A stretch of 64,000 nucleotides of DNA from Prevotella sp. oral taxon 376 (GTDB lineage: Bacteria > Bacteroidota > Bacteroidia > Bacteroidales > Bacteroidaceae): positions 570,578 through 634,577 of the forward strand of contig NZ_PYXG01000002.1 of NCBI RefSeq assembly GCF_003043945.1. The letters are read 5' to 3'. Below are positions 44,381 to 52,583 of the stretch, in pieces. Below the pieces are notes generated by a model, which did not search any database, was not told the DNA's origin, and saw nothing but the letters and a program-made list of their open reading frames with translations. Position 1 is the first letter of the stretch, and the number at the start of each line of letters is the position of its first letter. The position numbers and the translations under genes were made by a program.

Positions 44381-45349
44381 TTAACGAAGGCGCCCTTTCA
44401 GCAAGTCGCACTCCTGGGCATGCATCAGCCGAACCCGACAGTTCTCTATCCTGACGGGCAGACTTTTCACGGCTGCCCCCTGGTCTGTAATCTCGATCTG
44501 CACGACACATGCCAGGGTGTTTTGCGGTCTGCGCTGATCGAAGATAAAGTTGCCTATGCTATAGTAAATCATATGCCCCTGATAGTTTTCCACGGGCTGC
44601 AAGACATGGGGATGATGGCATACCAGGATGTCGGCACCCGCATCAATGAGCAAATGAGCTTGCTCATATTGGCGAGGCAAGACCCGCTCGTGATGCTCCC
44701 AACCCCAATGCAGACTCACGATAATATAGGCTGCGGAATCCTTCTGACGAATCTGAGCTACACGGGAAAGCAACGAATCGAAAGGCTCTTGTGAGACACT
44801 CGGAAGAGCGGGAAGGTAAGGAGTGCTTTCCAAAGGTAGCCGCAAGGATGCGAGCATCCATACTCTGCGCTTCCCATCTGCCAGCAGAATTGGGGCCGCG
44901 GCTTCTTTCTGGGTGGCCCCGGCACCAATAGGCACCATACCAAACCTCACAATGTTATCACGCGTATCCAACAAGCCCGCCCGTCCTTGGTCGATAGAAT
45001 GATTGTTGGCCAGGTTCAGATGCGTGAACCCATGCCGTCGCAAGCCCTGCAGCCAGTCAGGTTCAGCGCGGAAGACAAAGCGCTTGAAGACCGGTGCCTG
45101 TATGCGGGTGGCCGGGCATTCCAAGTTTCCCACCACGATGTCCGCCCGCCCGAAAAGGGAATCTATCCCCTTTGAGAAAAGACAATCCATGCCTCCACTT
45201 TGCTCGATGCGCTGCCGCACGCCGCGATCAAGCAGCACATCACCCGTAAGGACAATGCGAAGAGTGTCGCCGGCAAGGGCTCCCGTATGGACACCCCACA
45301 AGCAAAGCAGACTAACAGCCCGAACTATAAAACACCTCCTCGTTGTCAT
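44381..45349 (-). CDS. CapA-family (metallophosphatase-like) secreted protein
   Basis: 322 residues. Signal peptide (VRAVSLLCLWGVHTGALA). CapA/PgsA-type motifs: LRIVLTGDVLLDRGVRQRI, DIVVGNLECPATRI, LNLANNHSIDQGRAGLLDT, SLHWGWEHHERVLPRQ and GADILVCHHPHVLQPVE, i.e. the metallophosphatase-like metal ligands are in place. CapA proteins act in poly-gamma-glutamate or other envelope polymer handling. Overlaps the DUF3160 gene by 38 bases, so co-transcribed. Confidence 0.88.
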   Translation of the reverse strand: MTTRRCFIVRAVSLLCLWGVHTGALAGDTLRIVLTGDVLLDRGVRQRIEQSGGMDCLFSKGIDSLFGRADIVVGNLECPATRIQAPVFKRFVFRAEPDWLQGLRRHGFTHLNLANNHSIDQGRAGLLDTRDNIVRFGMVPIGAGATQKEAAAPILLADGKRRVWMLASLRLPLESTPYLPALPSVSQEPFDSLLSRVAQIRQKDSAAYIIVSLHWGWEHHERVLPRQYEQAHLLIDAGADILVCHHPHVLQPVENYQGHMIYYSIGNFIFDQRRPQNTLACVVQIEITDQGAAVKSLPVRIENCRVRLMHAQECDLLKGRLR

Positions 45350-47804
45350 TCGGCATTCCCTTCACTGGGGCTATGATCTCCCGCATCCACTCCGGTTCTC
45401 CCGCATGAGGGCGAGCCTTTAGGGTTTCCTGCCATTCCTCGTCGGTCATGCGCGGCTCGTCGACACCCCTGCAGAATTCTCGATACGAAAGCACGGCACC
45501 TCGCGAGAGGTAAAGAAACCCTCCCATCTCCACCACGACATAGATTTCATAGGCAGGTCCCGTGCCCTCATAGAGCACACGATGATGCTCCTCCGGCACA
45601 TTGTCGCCGTTGGCGGTAAACACATCGGCCACCACGGCAACCTTTTTATCCGTGCCAGACACATTGTCCCAGCCCTGCAACATCTCGTCCTTGCTGCTAA
45701 CCAGTTCCAAGGAGATGTTCTCTATCGTAGAGCCCATTATCTCTATCTGGTTATATTCCTCGTCGGTAGGCTCTTTGCCTGCCAACTCTTTCTGAGTAAT
45801 GGCCAGACAGAACTCGGCCAACTCGCGAATGCGCTCGGTGGTGGTAGACAGCTTCGGCGTTACGAGGTTATATTTACCGAAGAGTTCCATGGTCTCATCG
45901 ACAAGCCTTATAGCCTCCTGCCAGAACGCAAGATTCGGCTCTACATACCCCTTCAAGACAGGCGGCTCAGGTCCGCCGCCCCCACATTCGGCTTCTATAG
46001 GTTGCTTGGCGTAGAGGATGGCGTCGTGTTTCAGTTCCGCCCAAGAGGCAAGCATGGCGTTCAGAGACTTCTTCCCCCACTGCGGAGTGCGCATGAAATA
46101 GGGTGCCCCGGCCGTGGAATCGCTCAAAAGCTGCAGCACCCGCATCCAGTGATTGGCTATGGTCGAGTCTGCATGAATGCGCTGCATGACGATGCGCGCC
46201 GTGTCCATGCCGGCAGAGAAGCCCTCCCATGTCGTGGCTTCCGGCAACTGCCGCTGTATCTCCTTGGCAGTTTCCGAGCCCATGGCAGCCATGATGTCAA
46301 GACCCATAGGTGCCTCCCTGCGACTGGGGAAGTTCTTCGCGTCCACCAGTTTCAGCATGGCCTCACCGTCGGGCTGGTAGCGTTGCGGCATGAAATTGAT
46401 TTTATATTTGCTTGTATGAGCAAAGAGCGGCTTGATGCGCGTCTGCCTCTTCGCTATCTCCTCAACGCTCCGGCGCAATGTCCGCAACGATTTTTTACTG
46501 CCAAGCTTGCCGCCCATCCGACGGCATTCCTCACCCACCTGCAGGATCGTTACATTGTCGGGAGCCCCCATAAGATAGGTCAGCGGCTCTGCCACAGACT
46601 GGTATTTCGCATACAAATCGGGCTGATTGAGCGCCTCGGCCATGAGCACCGCCCGCTGCAGCTGCTCCAGATAGTCCGTGCCCAGAGGCACGCTTTGCAG
46701 CCACATCATGGCCCGGAAGTAACGGCCAGACGGCTCGCTCCGGGTATAGTGGCCGCGAGGACGGAAGAGACTGTAGGGGAAAAGCACTCCATCCATCCCG
46801 GTATAGTCCGGTCCGAGGAAAGGAGACTGCCAGCTCTCCGCCGCCAGCACCTTGGCCACCTCTTCCTTCGCCATGTCCTCATAAGTCGGGTTCACGGAGG
46901 GAAGAGTGCCCGTCAGCAGCCGCAGGGCTATTGCGAAATAAGCCTGACACCATTCCGCATTATCCCTCATCTGCCTGTCCCTGGGAGCTTGCAGCGCCGC
47001 CAGACGACCCGTAAAATGGTGATAGAGTCCATGGCAGAGCTCCGTCATCGTGCCCAGCAGCCTCTGTTCCTCCACCTCGCGCAGGCTGGCATCGAAATAG
47101 AAATGGAAGAGTTGCAGGAACAGATCTGTCGTTACGAAGCTGGGGAAGTCGCTGTAGTCGTTCTTCTCGTAGACATGGAATAGCTGGTTATGCTGCGCCG
47201 GCACAATGGCGAAGCCCTGACGGCCCAGCATGTCCATAAGCGGCGGCTCGATGGAGTCCAGCTGATAGGGATTGACGAGGTTGTCTATGTTCACCACGCA
47301 ACCCGCCTTCGCCTTGAAGTTCAGTTTCCTCAGTTCGTCCTCCCGAGCCTGAAGGCGCTCCATGAAAGCCCGCTCGGCCGGCGTATAATGGACTTCCGAG
47401 CGCTTCCTCACCTGCTCGTCAATCGTCTTGCGCTCCCGCTCCGTGAGCTCGTCCGTCCACGACTTGTGCATCTTTTCCAAAGCTTCTTGATAGGCAGACT
47501 CCGCATTATTCCAACGATTCAGCATCGTATCGGTATACCAAGTGGTAGAGGAGAAAAGGGCATTGAGCGTCGCGTCCTTGAAGTTATATCCCTGCCGGGC
47601 GGCAGGGGCGTTGCGCAACACCCGCAGTTCGCTGACCGACAGATTCGAAATATCCATCTTCAAGTCGAGCTTCTTGTTCAGGTTCTCCACACGAATATGC
47701 CCTTTTCCCGGGAGCATAATGCCCTGCCGTTTTGCCTCCGGGCGTTCCTGAGCCATGCTTACTGCAGGCAACAGCATCATGACAATCATCAGTTTCAGTT
47801 TCAT
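45312..47804 (-). CDS. Secreted DUF3160 protein with YARHG-like N-terminal domain
   Basis: 830 residues with signal peptide (MKLKLMIVMMLLPAVSMAQ). A YARHG-like segment (LRVLRNAPAARQGYNFKDAT, then WYTD) lies at about residues 58-95. The bulk is DUF3160, recognisable by FVTTDLFLQLFHFYFDASLR around 222 and the poly-Gly motif ECGGGGPEPP around 605. Function unknown. Middle gene of a three-gene operon with an FG-GAP-like protein upstream and CapA downstream. Confidence 0.82.
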   Translation of the reverse strand: MKLKLMIVMMLLPAVSMAQERPEAKRQGIMLPGKGHIRVENLNKKLDLKMDISNLSVSELRVLRNAPAARQGYNFKDATLNALFSSTTWYTDTMLNRWNNAESAYQEALEKMHKSWTDELTERERKTIDEQVRKRSEVHYTPAERAFMERLQAREDELRKLNFKAKAGCVVNIDNLVNPYQLDSIEPPLMDMLGRQGFAIVPAQHNQLFHVYEKNDYSDFPSFVTTDLFLQLFHFYFDASLREVEEQRLLGTMTELCHGLYHHFTGRLAALQAPRDRQMRDNAEWCQAYFAIALRLLTGTLPSVNPTYEDMAKEEVAKVLAAESWQSPFLGPDYTGMDGVLFPYSLFRPRGHYTRSEPSGRYFRAMMWLQSVPLGTDYLEQLQRAVLMAEALNQPDLYAKYQSVAEPLTYLMGAPDNVTILQVGEECRRMGGKLGSKKSLRTLRRSVEEIAKRQTRIKPLFAHTSKYKINFMPQRYQPDGEAMLKLVDAKNFPSRREAPMGLDIMAAMGSETAKEIQRQLPEATTWEGFSAGMDTARIVMQRIHADSTIANHWMRVLQLLSDSTAGAPYFMRTPQWGKKSLNAMLASWAELKHDAILYAKQPIEAECGGGGPEPPVLKGYVEPNLAFWQEAIRLVDETMELFGKYNLVTPKLSTTTERIRELAEFCLAITQKELAGKEPTDEEYNQIEIMGSTIENISLELVSSKDEMLQGWDNVSGTDKKVAVVADVFTANGDNVPEEHHRVLYEGTGPAYEIYVVVEMGGFLYLSRGAVLSYREFCRGVDEPRMTDEEWQETLKARPHAGEPEWMREIIAPVKGMPNDNEEVFYSSGC

Positions 47805-47839
47805 ATCATTTCTTGTTTTTCGTTTTAATGTCAGCTGAA

Positions 47840-48340
47840 CTAAGGCTCTTCCAATCGTTCTACGGCCTCAGGACGAGTTATTCCCGTGGCGAGAAACCGC
47901 ACGAAGTGCAGCCCGAAGTCGTCCCACTCATATTCCGCGACTACATAGAGCCCGTCGGTAGTGGTCTCGAGGCTGCGCACACGACCGCCCACGAAGCGGA
48001 AATCTTCCAGTATGCCGCCCAACTTAGACCCCATCCACATCGGACGGATCTTGCCCCTCACATTCTTGAAGATGAACAGGCGGCGTCCCGGCGGATAATA
48101 GCGGGTGGACTTAAACACGCCCACCATCGCCTCATCGAGGCCGTCTCCATTCACATCGCCCACCTGCAGCCGGTATACGGGATAAGGAAGCTTCCATCGG
48201 CTGACAACCCCTTCCTGCTCCAGGCAGAGCCACGACAGACTGTCGCTCTGCCGCTGGAGGAAGAAGCCCTGCGCCTGCGCAGCAGCCGGAAGCCCCATGA
48301 AAAGGAGCAGGAGGCAACATCTCATCGCGTGTTTGGACAT
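47840..48340 (-). CDS. Secreted protein with one FG-GAP-like calcium motif
   Basis: 166 residues from the ATG at 48340; the second ATG at 48325 is more plausible because the predicted promoter (48,350-48,357) leaves almost no leader for the first. Signal peptide MRCCLLLLFMGLPAAAQA. Contains DVNGDGLDEAMVGVF, a single FG-GAP/calcium-loop-like motif. Beta-rich. Not recognised beyond that. First gene of the operon with DUF3160 and CapA. Confidence 0.7.
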   Translation of the reverse strand: MSKHAMRCCLLLLFMGLPAAAQAQGFFLQRQSDSLSWLCLEQEGVVSRWKLPYPVYRLQVGDVNGDGLDEAMVGVFKSTRYYPPGRRLFIFKNVRGKIRPMWMGSKLGGILEDFRFVGGRVRSLETTTDGLYVVAEYEWDDFGLHFVRFLATGITRPEAVERLEEP

Positions 48341-48349
48341 TATTCAACC

Positions 48350-48357
48350 GCAAATAT
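48350..48357 (-). promoter_or_regulatory. Promoter -7 element of the FG-GAP/DUF3160/CapA operon
   Basis: On the minus strand this reads TATATTTG, matching TAnnTTTG, just upstream of the operon and directly after the ferritin terminator. Confidence 0.55.
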
Positions 48358-48360
48358 ACA

Positions 48361-48398
48361 AAAATTCCCGGGAAGAAAAACCTCTTCCCGGGAATTTT
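48361..48398 (-). terminator. Terminator of the ferritin gene
   Basis: AAAATTCCCGGGAAGA (48361-48376) pairs with TCTTCCCGGGAATTTT (48383-48398), a perfect 16-bp stem; on the minus strand it is followed by T-rich sequence. Confidence 0.85.
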
Positions 48399-48429
48399 AT
48401 CTTGCCAAAGCTCCTCATGGAGTTGGGGG

Positions 48430-48915
48430 TTATTCTTTTCCTCCGACAATATCGTCGATGTTGGCCACCGTATGTCCGTCGCGATGACGGAAGAGATTCA
48501 GGATATCGCGCACGCTGGCTTCCTCCTCAACCTGCTCATCTACATACTTGTCCATGAAGTTAGAAGAGGCATGATCGTGCTCGTCGCCAGCCAAGTCTGC
48601 CAGTTTGGCAATCAGGTCGGAAACCTTCTTCTCGTGCTCCATGGTATATTCGAAGATCTGTTTCGGGCCCTCGAACTCCGTTGGAACAGCGTCAATGGCC
48701 CTCAATTTAACCTCGCCGCCACGGTTCAGCACGAAATTTGCCATGTCGAGAGCGTGTCCTTTCTCCTCGTCGCTCTGCCTGAACATCCAGTTGGCAAAAC
48801 CTTTCCATCCCTCTTTGCGAAACCAGAATGCCATCTGGAGATAAAGGTTCGAAGAATAAAGCTCTGCGGCAATCTGCGCATTGAACGCATCCTGCATTTT
48901 CTTGTTGATATCCAT
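48430..48915 (-). CDS. ftnA: Ferritin (non-haem)
   Basis: 161 residues, four-helix ferritin. Ferroxidase ligands are visible: Glu in AQIAAELYSSNLYLQMAFWF, E and H in QSDEEKGHALDMANF, Glu in FEYTMEHEKKVSDLI, and the C-terminal ASSNFMDKYVDEQVEEEASV. Stores iron and protects from oxidative damage. Monocistronic, with its own promoter and terminator. It lies some 14 kb from the imelysin locus. Confidence 0.95.
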   Translation of the reverse strand: MDINKKMQDAFNAQIAAELYSSNLYLQMAFWFRKEGWKGFANWMFRQSDEEKGHALDMANFVLNRGGEVKLRAIDAVPTEFEGPKQIFEYTMEHEKKVSDLIAKLADLAGDEHDHASSNFMDKYVDEQVEEEASVRDILNLFRHRDGHTVANIDDIVGGKE

Positions 48916-49033
48916 AATCTGAAAATTGTTTGTTATTACAGAAAAAACCTTCTGCGAGTATCTTTATTATAAGTGAATCACATGACTATCCATCACCACA
49001 CCTGCAAGAAGTATACCATTCCTGCCCAAGATG

Positions 49034-49041
49034 CAAAGATA
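49034..49041 (-). promoter_or_regulatory. Promoter -7 element of the ferritin gene
   Basis: Minus-strand TATCTTTG, a match to TAnnTTTG, about 119 bases before the ferritin start. Confidence 0.6.
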
Positions 49042-49086
49042 GCATAAAGATTAGTAAAAAAAGTCGGCCGATCCACTTTTTTTTCG

Positions 49087-49094
49087 TATTTTTG
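49087..49094 (+). promoter_or_regulatory. Promoter -7 element of the FMN-binding/nitroreductase operon
   Basis: TATTTTTG matches TAnnTTTG. It lies only 10 bases before the ATG at 49105, which favours the second ATG at 49120. Confidence 0.6.
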
Positions 49095-49119
49095 CACAAA
49101 ATCCATGACTCGTCAGAAT

Positions 49120-50205
49120 ATGACTAACAGATCAGACAAATTCAGGCAGTTGCTCAGCCTTGCGGCATGCGTTCTGATGATTCTTGCCGTCTCCATCCGG
49201 CGCGACGGCAAGTGGCTCGGCCACAAGGTGGAAGCGGCCGCCGACACCGCCAGGGTCAGCAAGGTGGAGACGATGCGGACACTTGCAGACGGCACCACGG
49301 TCATCAACACCACCCTTCTGGGAAGGGACATCATGGGCTATGCCGGGACGGTGCCTCTGGAAATAAAGATCAAGGACGACAGGGTCGTCAGCGTCAAGGC
49401 GCTGGACAACGAGGAGACTCCGGAGTTCTTCGAGATGGCCGGAAGACTCCTCGGCAAGTGGAACGGCAAGACCTTGCAGCAGGCGCAAGGCCTGAGAGTG
49501 GACGCCGTCTCGGGAGCCACCTTCTCCTCCAAGGCCATCATCGGAAATGTAAGGCAGGGGCTCCAGTTTGCCCTGAAGACCGAGCAGGAGGATTCCCTGC
49601 TCGCCAAGCTCGACCTCTCGACCAAGGCCATAGGCGGCCTCGTCGTCGCCCTGATGGCAGCTATCCTGCCGCTGTTCATCAAGAACAGGAAATACCGCCT
49701 TGTCCAACAGGTGCTCAACATCTTGGTTCTGGGATTCTGGTGCGGCCTCTTCCTCAACTATTCTTCCATCATCGGCTATATGTCTAACGGCATGAACCTC
49801 CTCACGCTGACGGTGCCCGCCATCATGCTCATCACCGCCTTCGTCTATCCGCTGTTCGGAAAGAAGTCATATTACTGCACCCATGTGTGCCCCTTCGGCT
49901 CCTTGCAGGAACTCTCGGGCAAGTGCGTGAGATACAAGATCAAGATGAGCCCGCAGGCCGTGAAGCGCCTCGATGCCTTCCGGCAGCTGCTCTGGGCCGG
50001 GCTGATGTTCTGCCTCTGGACAGGCGTGTGGTTCGACTGGATTGACTATGAGCCTTTCTCTGCCTTCATCTTCACTTCTGCCTCATGGCTTGTCATAGCC
50101 ATTGCCATAGGCTTCGTGCTGCTCTCGACCATCATAACGCGCCCCTACTGCCGGTTCGTATGCCCCACCGGCACATTGTTCAAGTTAAGTCAAAGTTCAA
50201 AATAA
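49120..50205 (+). CDS. Membrane protein with FMN-binding domain and two 4Fe-4S cysteine motifs (NosR/NapH-like)
   Basis: 361 residues from ATG 49120. After one membrane segment comes a periplasmic FMN-binding domain (about 60-155) with the flavinylation motif DAVSGATFSS, whose Thr takes FMN. Then about four membrane segments, and cytoplasmic cysteine motifs CTHVCPFGSLQEL and YCRFVCPTGTLFKL, with only part of the usual cluster ligands. It would pass electrons across the membrane. Its partner is the exported nitroreductase 13 bases downstream. No ApbE flavin transferase is seen in the window. Confidence 0.85.
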   Translation: MTNRSDKFRQLLSLAACVLMILAVSIRRDGKWLGHKVEAAADTARVSKVETMRTLADGTTVINTTLLGRDIMGYAGTVPLEIKIKDDRVVSVKALDNEETPEFFEMAGRLLGKWNGKTLQQAQGLRVDAVSGATFSSKAIIGNVRQGLQFALKTEQEDSLLAKLDLSTKAIGGLVVALMAAILPLFIKNRKYRLVQQVLNILVLGFWCGLFLNYSSIIGYMSNGMNLLTLTVPAIMLITAFVYPLFGKKSYYCTHVCPFGSLQELSGKCVRYKIKMSPQAVKRLDAFRQLLWAGLMFCLWTGVWFDWIDYEPFSAFIFTSASWLVIAIAIGFVLLSTIITRPYCRFVCPTGTLFKLSQSSK

Positions 50206-50218
50206 GGAGACTCAAGAC

Positions 50219-50848
50219 ATGAAAACAAGGATATTGATACTGGCTCTCGCTGCCGCACTGGTCTACCTGGCCATACAACTCATGCTCCTGAAGACCACGG
50301 AGCCCAAGGCGGCCGAGCCCTCCGAAGCTGTCTACACCAACATTCTGACACGCGTCAGCGTACGCAAGTATCAGGACAAGAAAATCGATGAGGACACTCT
50401 CGAGAAGCTGCTCCGTGCGGGCATGGCCGCTCCCACGGCAGGCAACAGGCAGCCCTGGCACTTCGTGGTGTGCACCGACAAGGAGGTCCTGGCCCATGTG
50501 GCTGCCGCCAACCCTAACGGCGGCATGGTCGCGCAAGCCCCGCTTGCCATCGTGGTATGCGGCGACAAGAGCAAGACTTTTGAGGGCGAGGCGGCCGAAA
50601 TGTGGGTGCAGGACTGCTCGGCAGCTACCGAGAACATCCTGCTTGCCGCCCACGGGTTCGGCCTGGGAGCCGTCTGGACAGGCGTCTACCCCATTAAAGA
50701 GCGAATGAGCAAGCTTTCCGAGGTACTGGAATTGCCGGAAACCATCATCCCGCTATCGGTTATCGTCATCGGCTATCCGGACGAGATGCCCGCCGTGAAA
50801 CAGAAGTTCAGCGAGGATAATGTGTCCTACGACTTCTACGAGAACTGA
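50219..50848 (+). CDS. Exported/membrane-anchored nitroreductase-family protein
   Basis: 209 residues. N-terminal hydrophobic segment (RILILALAAALVYLAIQLML) acts as signal anchor. The FMN-dependent nitroreductase fold follows: RVSVRKYQDKKIDEDTLEKL, MAAPTAGNRQPWHFVV (FMN phosphate site), AATENILLAAHGFGLGAVWT. Family members are usually cytosolic NAD(P)H enzymes, so an outward location implies electrons come from the membrane partner. The substrate is unknown. Confidence 0.85.
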   Translation: MKTRILILALAAALVYLAIQLMLLKTTEPKAAEPSEAVYTNILTRVSVRKYQDKKIDEDTLEKLLRAGMAAPTAGNRQPWHFVVCTDKEVLAHVAAANPNGGMVAQAPLAIVVCGDKSKTFEGEAAEMWVQDCSAATENILLAAHGFGLGAVWTGVYPIKERMSKLSEVLELPETIIPLSVIVIGYPDEMPAVKQKFSEDNVSYDFYEN

Positions 50849-50946
50849 AAGAAGGCATCCCATAGGAAGCTGCCGCTCGCCTTGGTTGCCGACAGACGGC
50901 ACGCCGTTTATCACGCCTTCCATTGCGGAAAACGGCAAAAAGGAAT

Positions 50947-51009
50947 GTTACAAGCCGTGTGTAATCAAGTTACAAGCCGTGTGTAACCAAGTTACAAGCG
51001 GCTTGTAAC
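50947..51009. repeat. GTTACAAGCC repeats at the core/element border
   Basis: GTTACAAGCCGTGTGTAATC (50947 on), the same unit from 50969, and a palindromic third unit GTTACAAGCGGCTTGTAAC (50991-51009). It lies exactly where the third element is expected to start and contains GTAAC, the core word of the integrase sites. It could be chromosomal target sequence or a terminator of the nitroreductase operon. Confidence 0.6.
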
Positions 51010-51138
51010 TAATCAATGAAAATGAAGAAATATCGAAATTGATGTAAACTAACTGATAATGAGGAGGAAATACACGAATTGGCATAATACTGCTCTGTTT
51101 GTAAAGGGCAGAAATATGCAGATTTAGGCAGAAGTTCA

Positions 51139-51195
51139 GTTACCAGAGTGTTACCCTATTTTGATGTAGGTAACGATGGTGCAGTATTCGGTAAC
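51139..51195. repeat. GTTACC/GGTAAC array at the integrase end
   Basis: GTTACC at 51139-51144 and 51150-51155, GGTAAC at 51169-51174 and 51190-51195, forming a symmetric four-site array about 100 bases upstream of the first integrase. The other element has the same layout at 15,816-15,872. No gene in 51,010-51,297. Confidence 0.65.
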
Positions 51196-51297
51196 TGAAT
51201 TATTTTCGTTCGTGTGGCTGTTGCTTCGGTCGGCAGTTTTCTGCGTAAGTGAGGAACGCTTTAATTCGGGTAATTTTGCCCACAAATATTAAAGCGT

Positions 51298-52527
51298 ATG
51301 AAAACAGAGAAAATGAAGGTGCTGCTCTACCTTAAAAAGAGCGGGCTTGACAAATCGGGGAAAGCTCCGATTATGGGACGTATTACCATTGGGCGTTCCA
51401 TTGCCCAGTTTAGTTGTAAACTTTCCTGCAACCCCGACTTGTGGAATTCACGTGAGAGCAGGATGGACGGCAAGAGCCATGAGGCGGTGGAGGTTAACGG
51501 CTGGTTGGAAAATCTTCTGCTTTCCATTCAATCTGCCTATCAGTCGTTGATTGCCAAAGGACAGCCATTTGATGCAACCGATGTAAAGGAACAGTTTCAA
51601 GGCTGTGTGCAGGCACGATGTATGCTCATCGAGAGATTGGATATGCTCATTAAGGAGAAAGAAAGCCATATCGGTATAGACATCAAGAGGGACTCTATGT
51701 CTGCCTATCATTCCACTCGAAAACGATTGCAGGAGTTTATACAGAAGAAGTATCATGTTTCGGATTTGGCATTCTCGCAGTTGACAGAAAACTTCATCTA
51801 CGAATTGCAAGCATTCTGTCTTAGTGAACTCGGGCATCAGCAAAGCACATTTTTCAGAGCTGCAGCAGATTTGAAGACTGTCTGCAGGCTGGCTTATCGT
51901 GAGAGGCTGGCTGATACGCTTCTGTTTGATAAAGTACATATAGAACGAGGAGACAAGAAAGCACCTAAAGCTCTTGACCAAGAAGCATTGGACAAGTTGA
52001 AGGCAATCTGCTTTGATGAGTTGGAAGAGGAAATGGAAACCGCTCGCGATGTGTTTCTCTTCGCTTGCTATACCGGTGCAGCTTATTGTGATTTGATGGA
52101 GCTAAGCAAGAAGCATCTTGTTCGTGATGATGCAGGTAGTTTGTGGTTGAAGTTCAACCGACAGAAGACGGGTGTGCTTTGTCGTATCAAGTTGTTGCCG
52201 GAAGCAGTTCGCTTAATTGAGAAAATGCACAGCGATGAAAGGGAAACACTGCTGCCTTGCATCAAATATCCCACTTATCAGTCCTGTCTCAAAGCCTTGC
52301 GACTACGGGCAGGTATTTCTTTTCCCTTTACCTCGCACACGGCAAGGCATACCTTTGCCACACTTATCACCTTAGAGCAGGGCGTTCCTATTGAAACAGT
52401 CAGCAAGATGCTCGGACATACGAACGTAAGTATGACCGAACGTTATGCAAAGGTAACACCACAGAAACTCTTTGAGGAATTCGACCGTTTCCTTTCTTTC
52501 ACCGAAGATATGCATTTGACTATCTAA
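51298..52527 (+). CDS. Tyrosine recombinase, first of a tandem pair
   Basis: 409 residues, the same length as its homologue at 14,462-15,691 and starting with LLYLKKSGLDKSGKAPIMGR. Catalytic domain: YTGAAYCDLMEL (Ala where the first Arg usually is), SHTARHTFATLI (HxxR) and MLGHTNVSMTERYAKVT (His, Tyr). Intact, unlike many genes further into this element. The second integrase follows after 56 bases. Confidence 0.9.
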   Translation: MKTEKMKVLLYLKKSGLDKSGKAPIMGRITIGRSIAQFSCKLSCNPDLWNSRESRMDGKSHEAVEVNGWLENLLLSIQSAYQSLIAKGQPFDATDVKEQFQGCVQARCMLIERLDMLIKEKESHIGIDIKRDSMSAYHSTRKRLQEFIQKKYHVSDLAFSQLTENFIYELQAFCLSELGHQQSTFFRAAADLKTVCRLAYRERLADTLLFDKVHIERGDKKAPKALDQEALDKLKAICFDELEEEMETARDVFLFACYTGAAYCDLMELSKKHLVRDDAGSLWLKFNRQKTGVLCRIKLLPEAVRLIEKMHSDERETLLPCIKYPTYQSCLKALRLRAGISFPFTSHTARHTFATLITLEQGVPIETVSKMLGHTNVSMTERYAKVTPQKLFEEFDRFLSFTEDMHLTI

Positions 52528-52583
52528 TCTCTATACTTTGTATATTCTTATGCATTCATTTCAGAAATTAAAACAACAAGACA

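Noticed and set aside
50947..51009. Possible small CRISPR array
   Set aside because: Units are adjacent without unique spacers and no cas gene is near.
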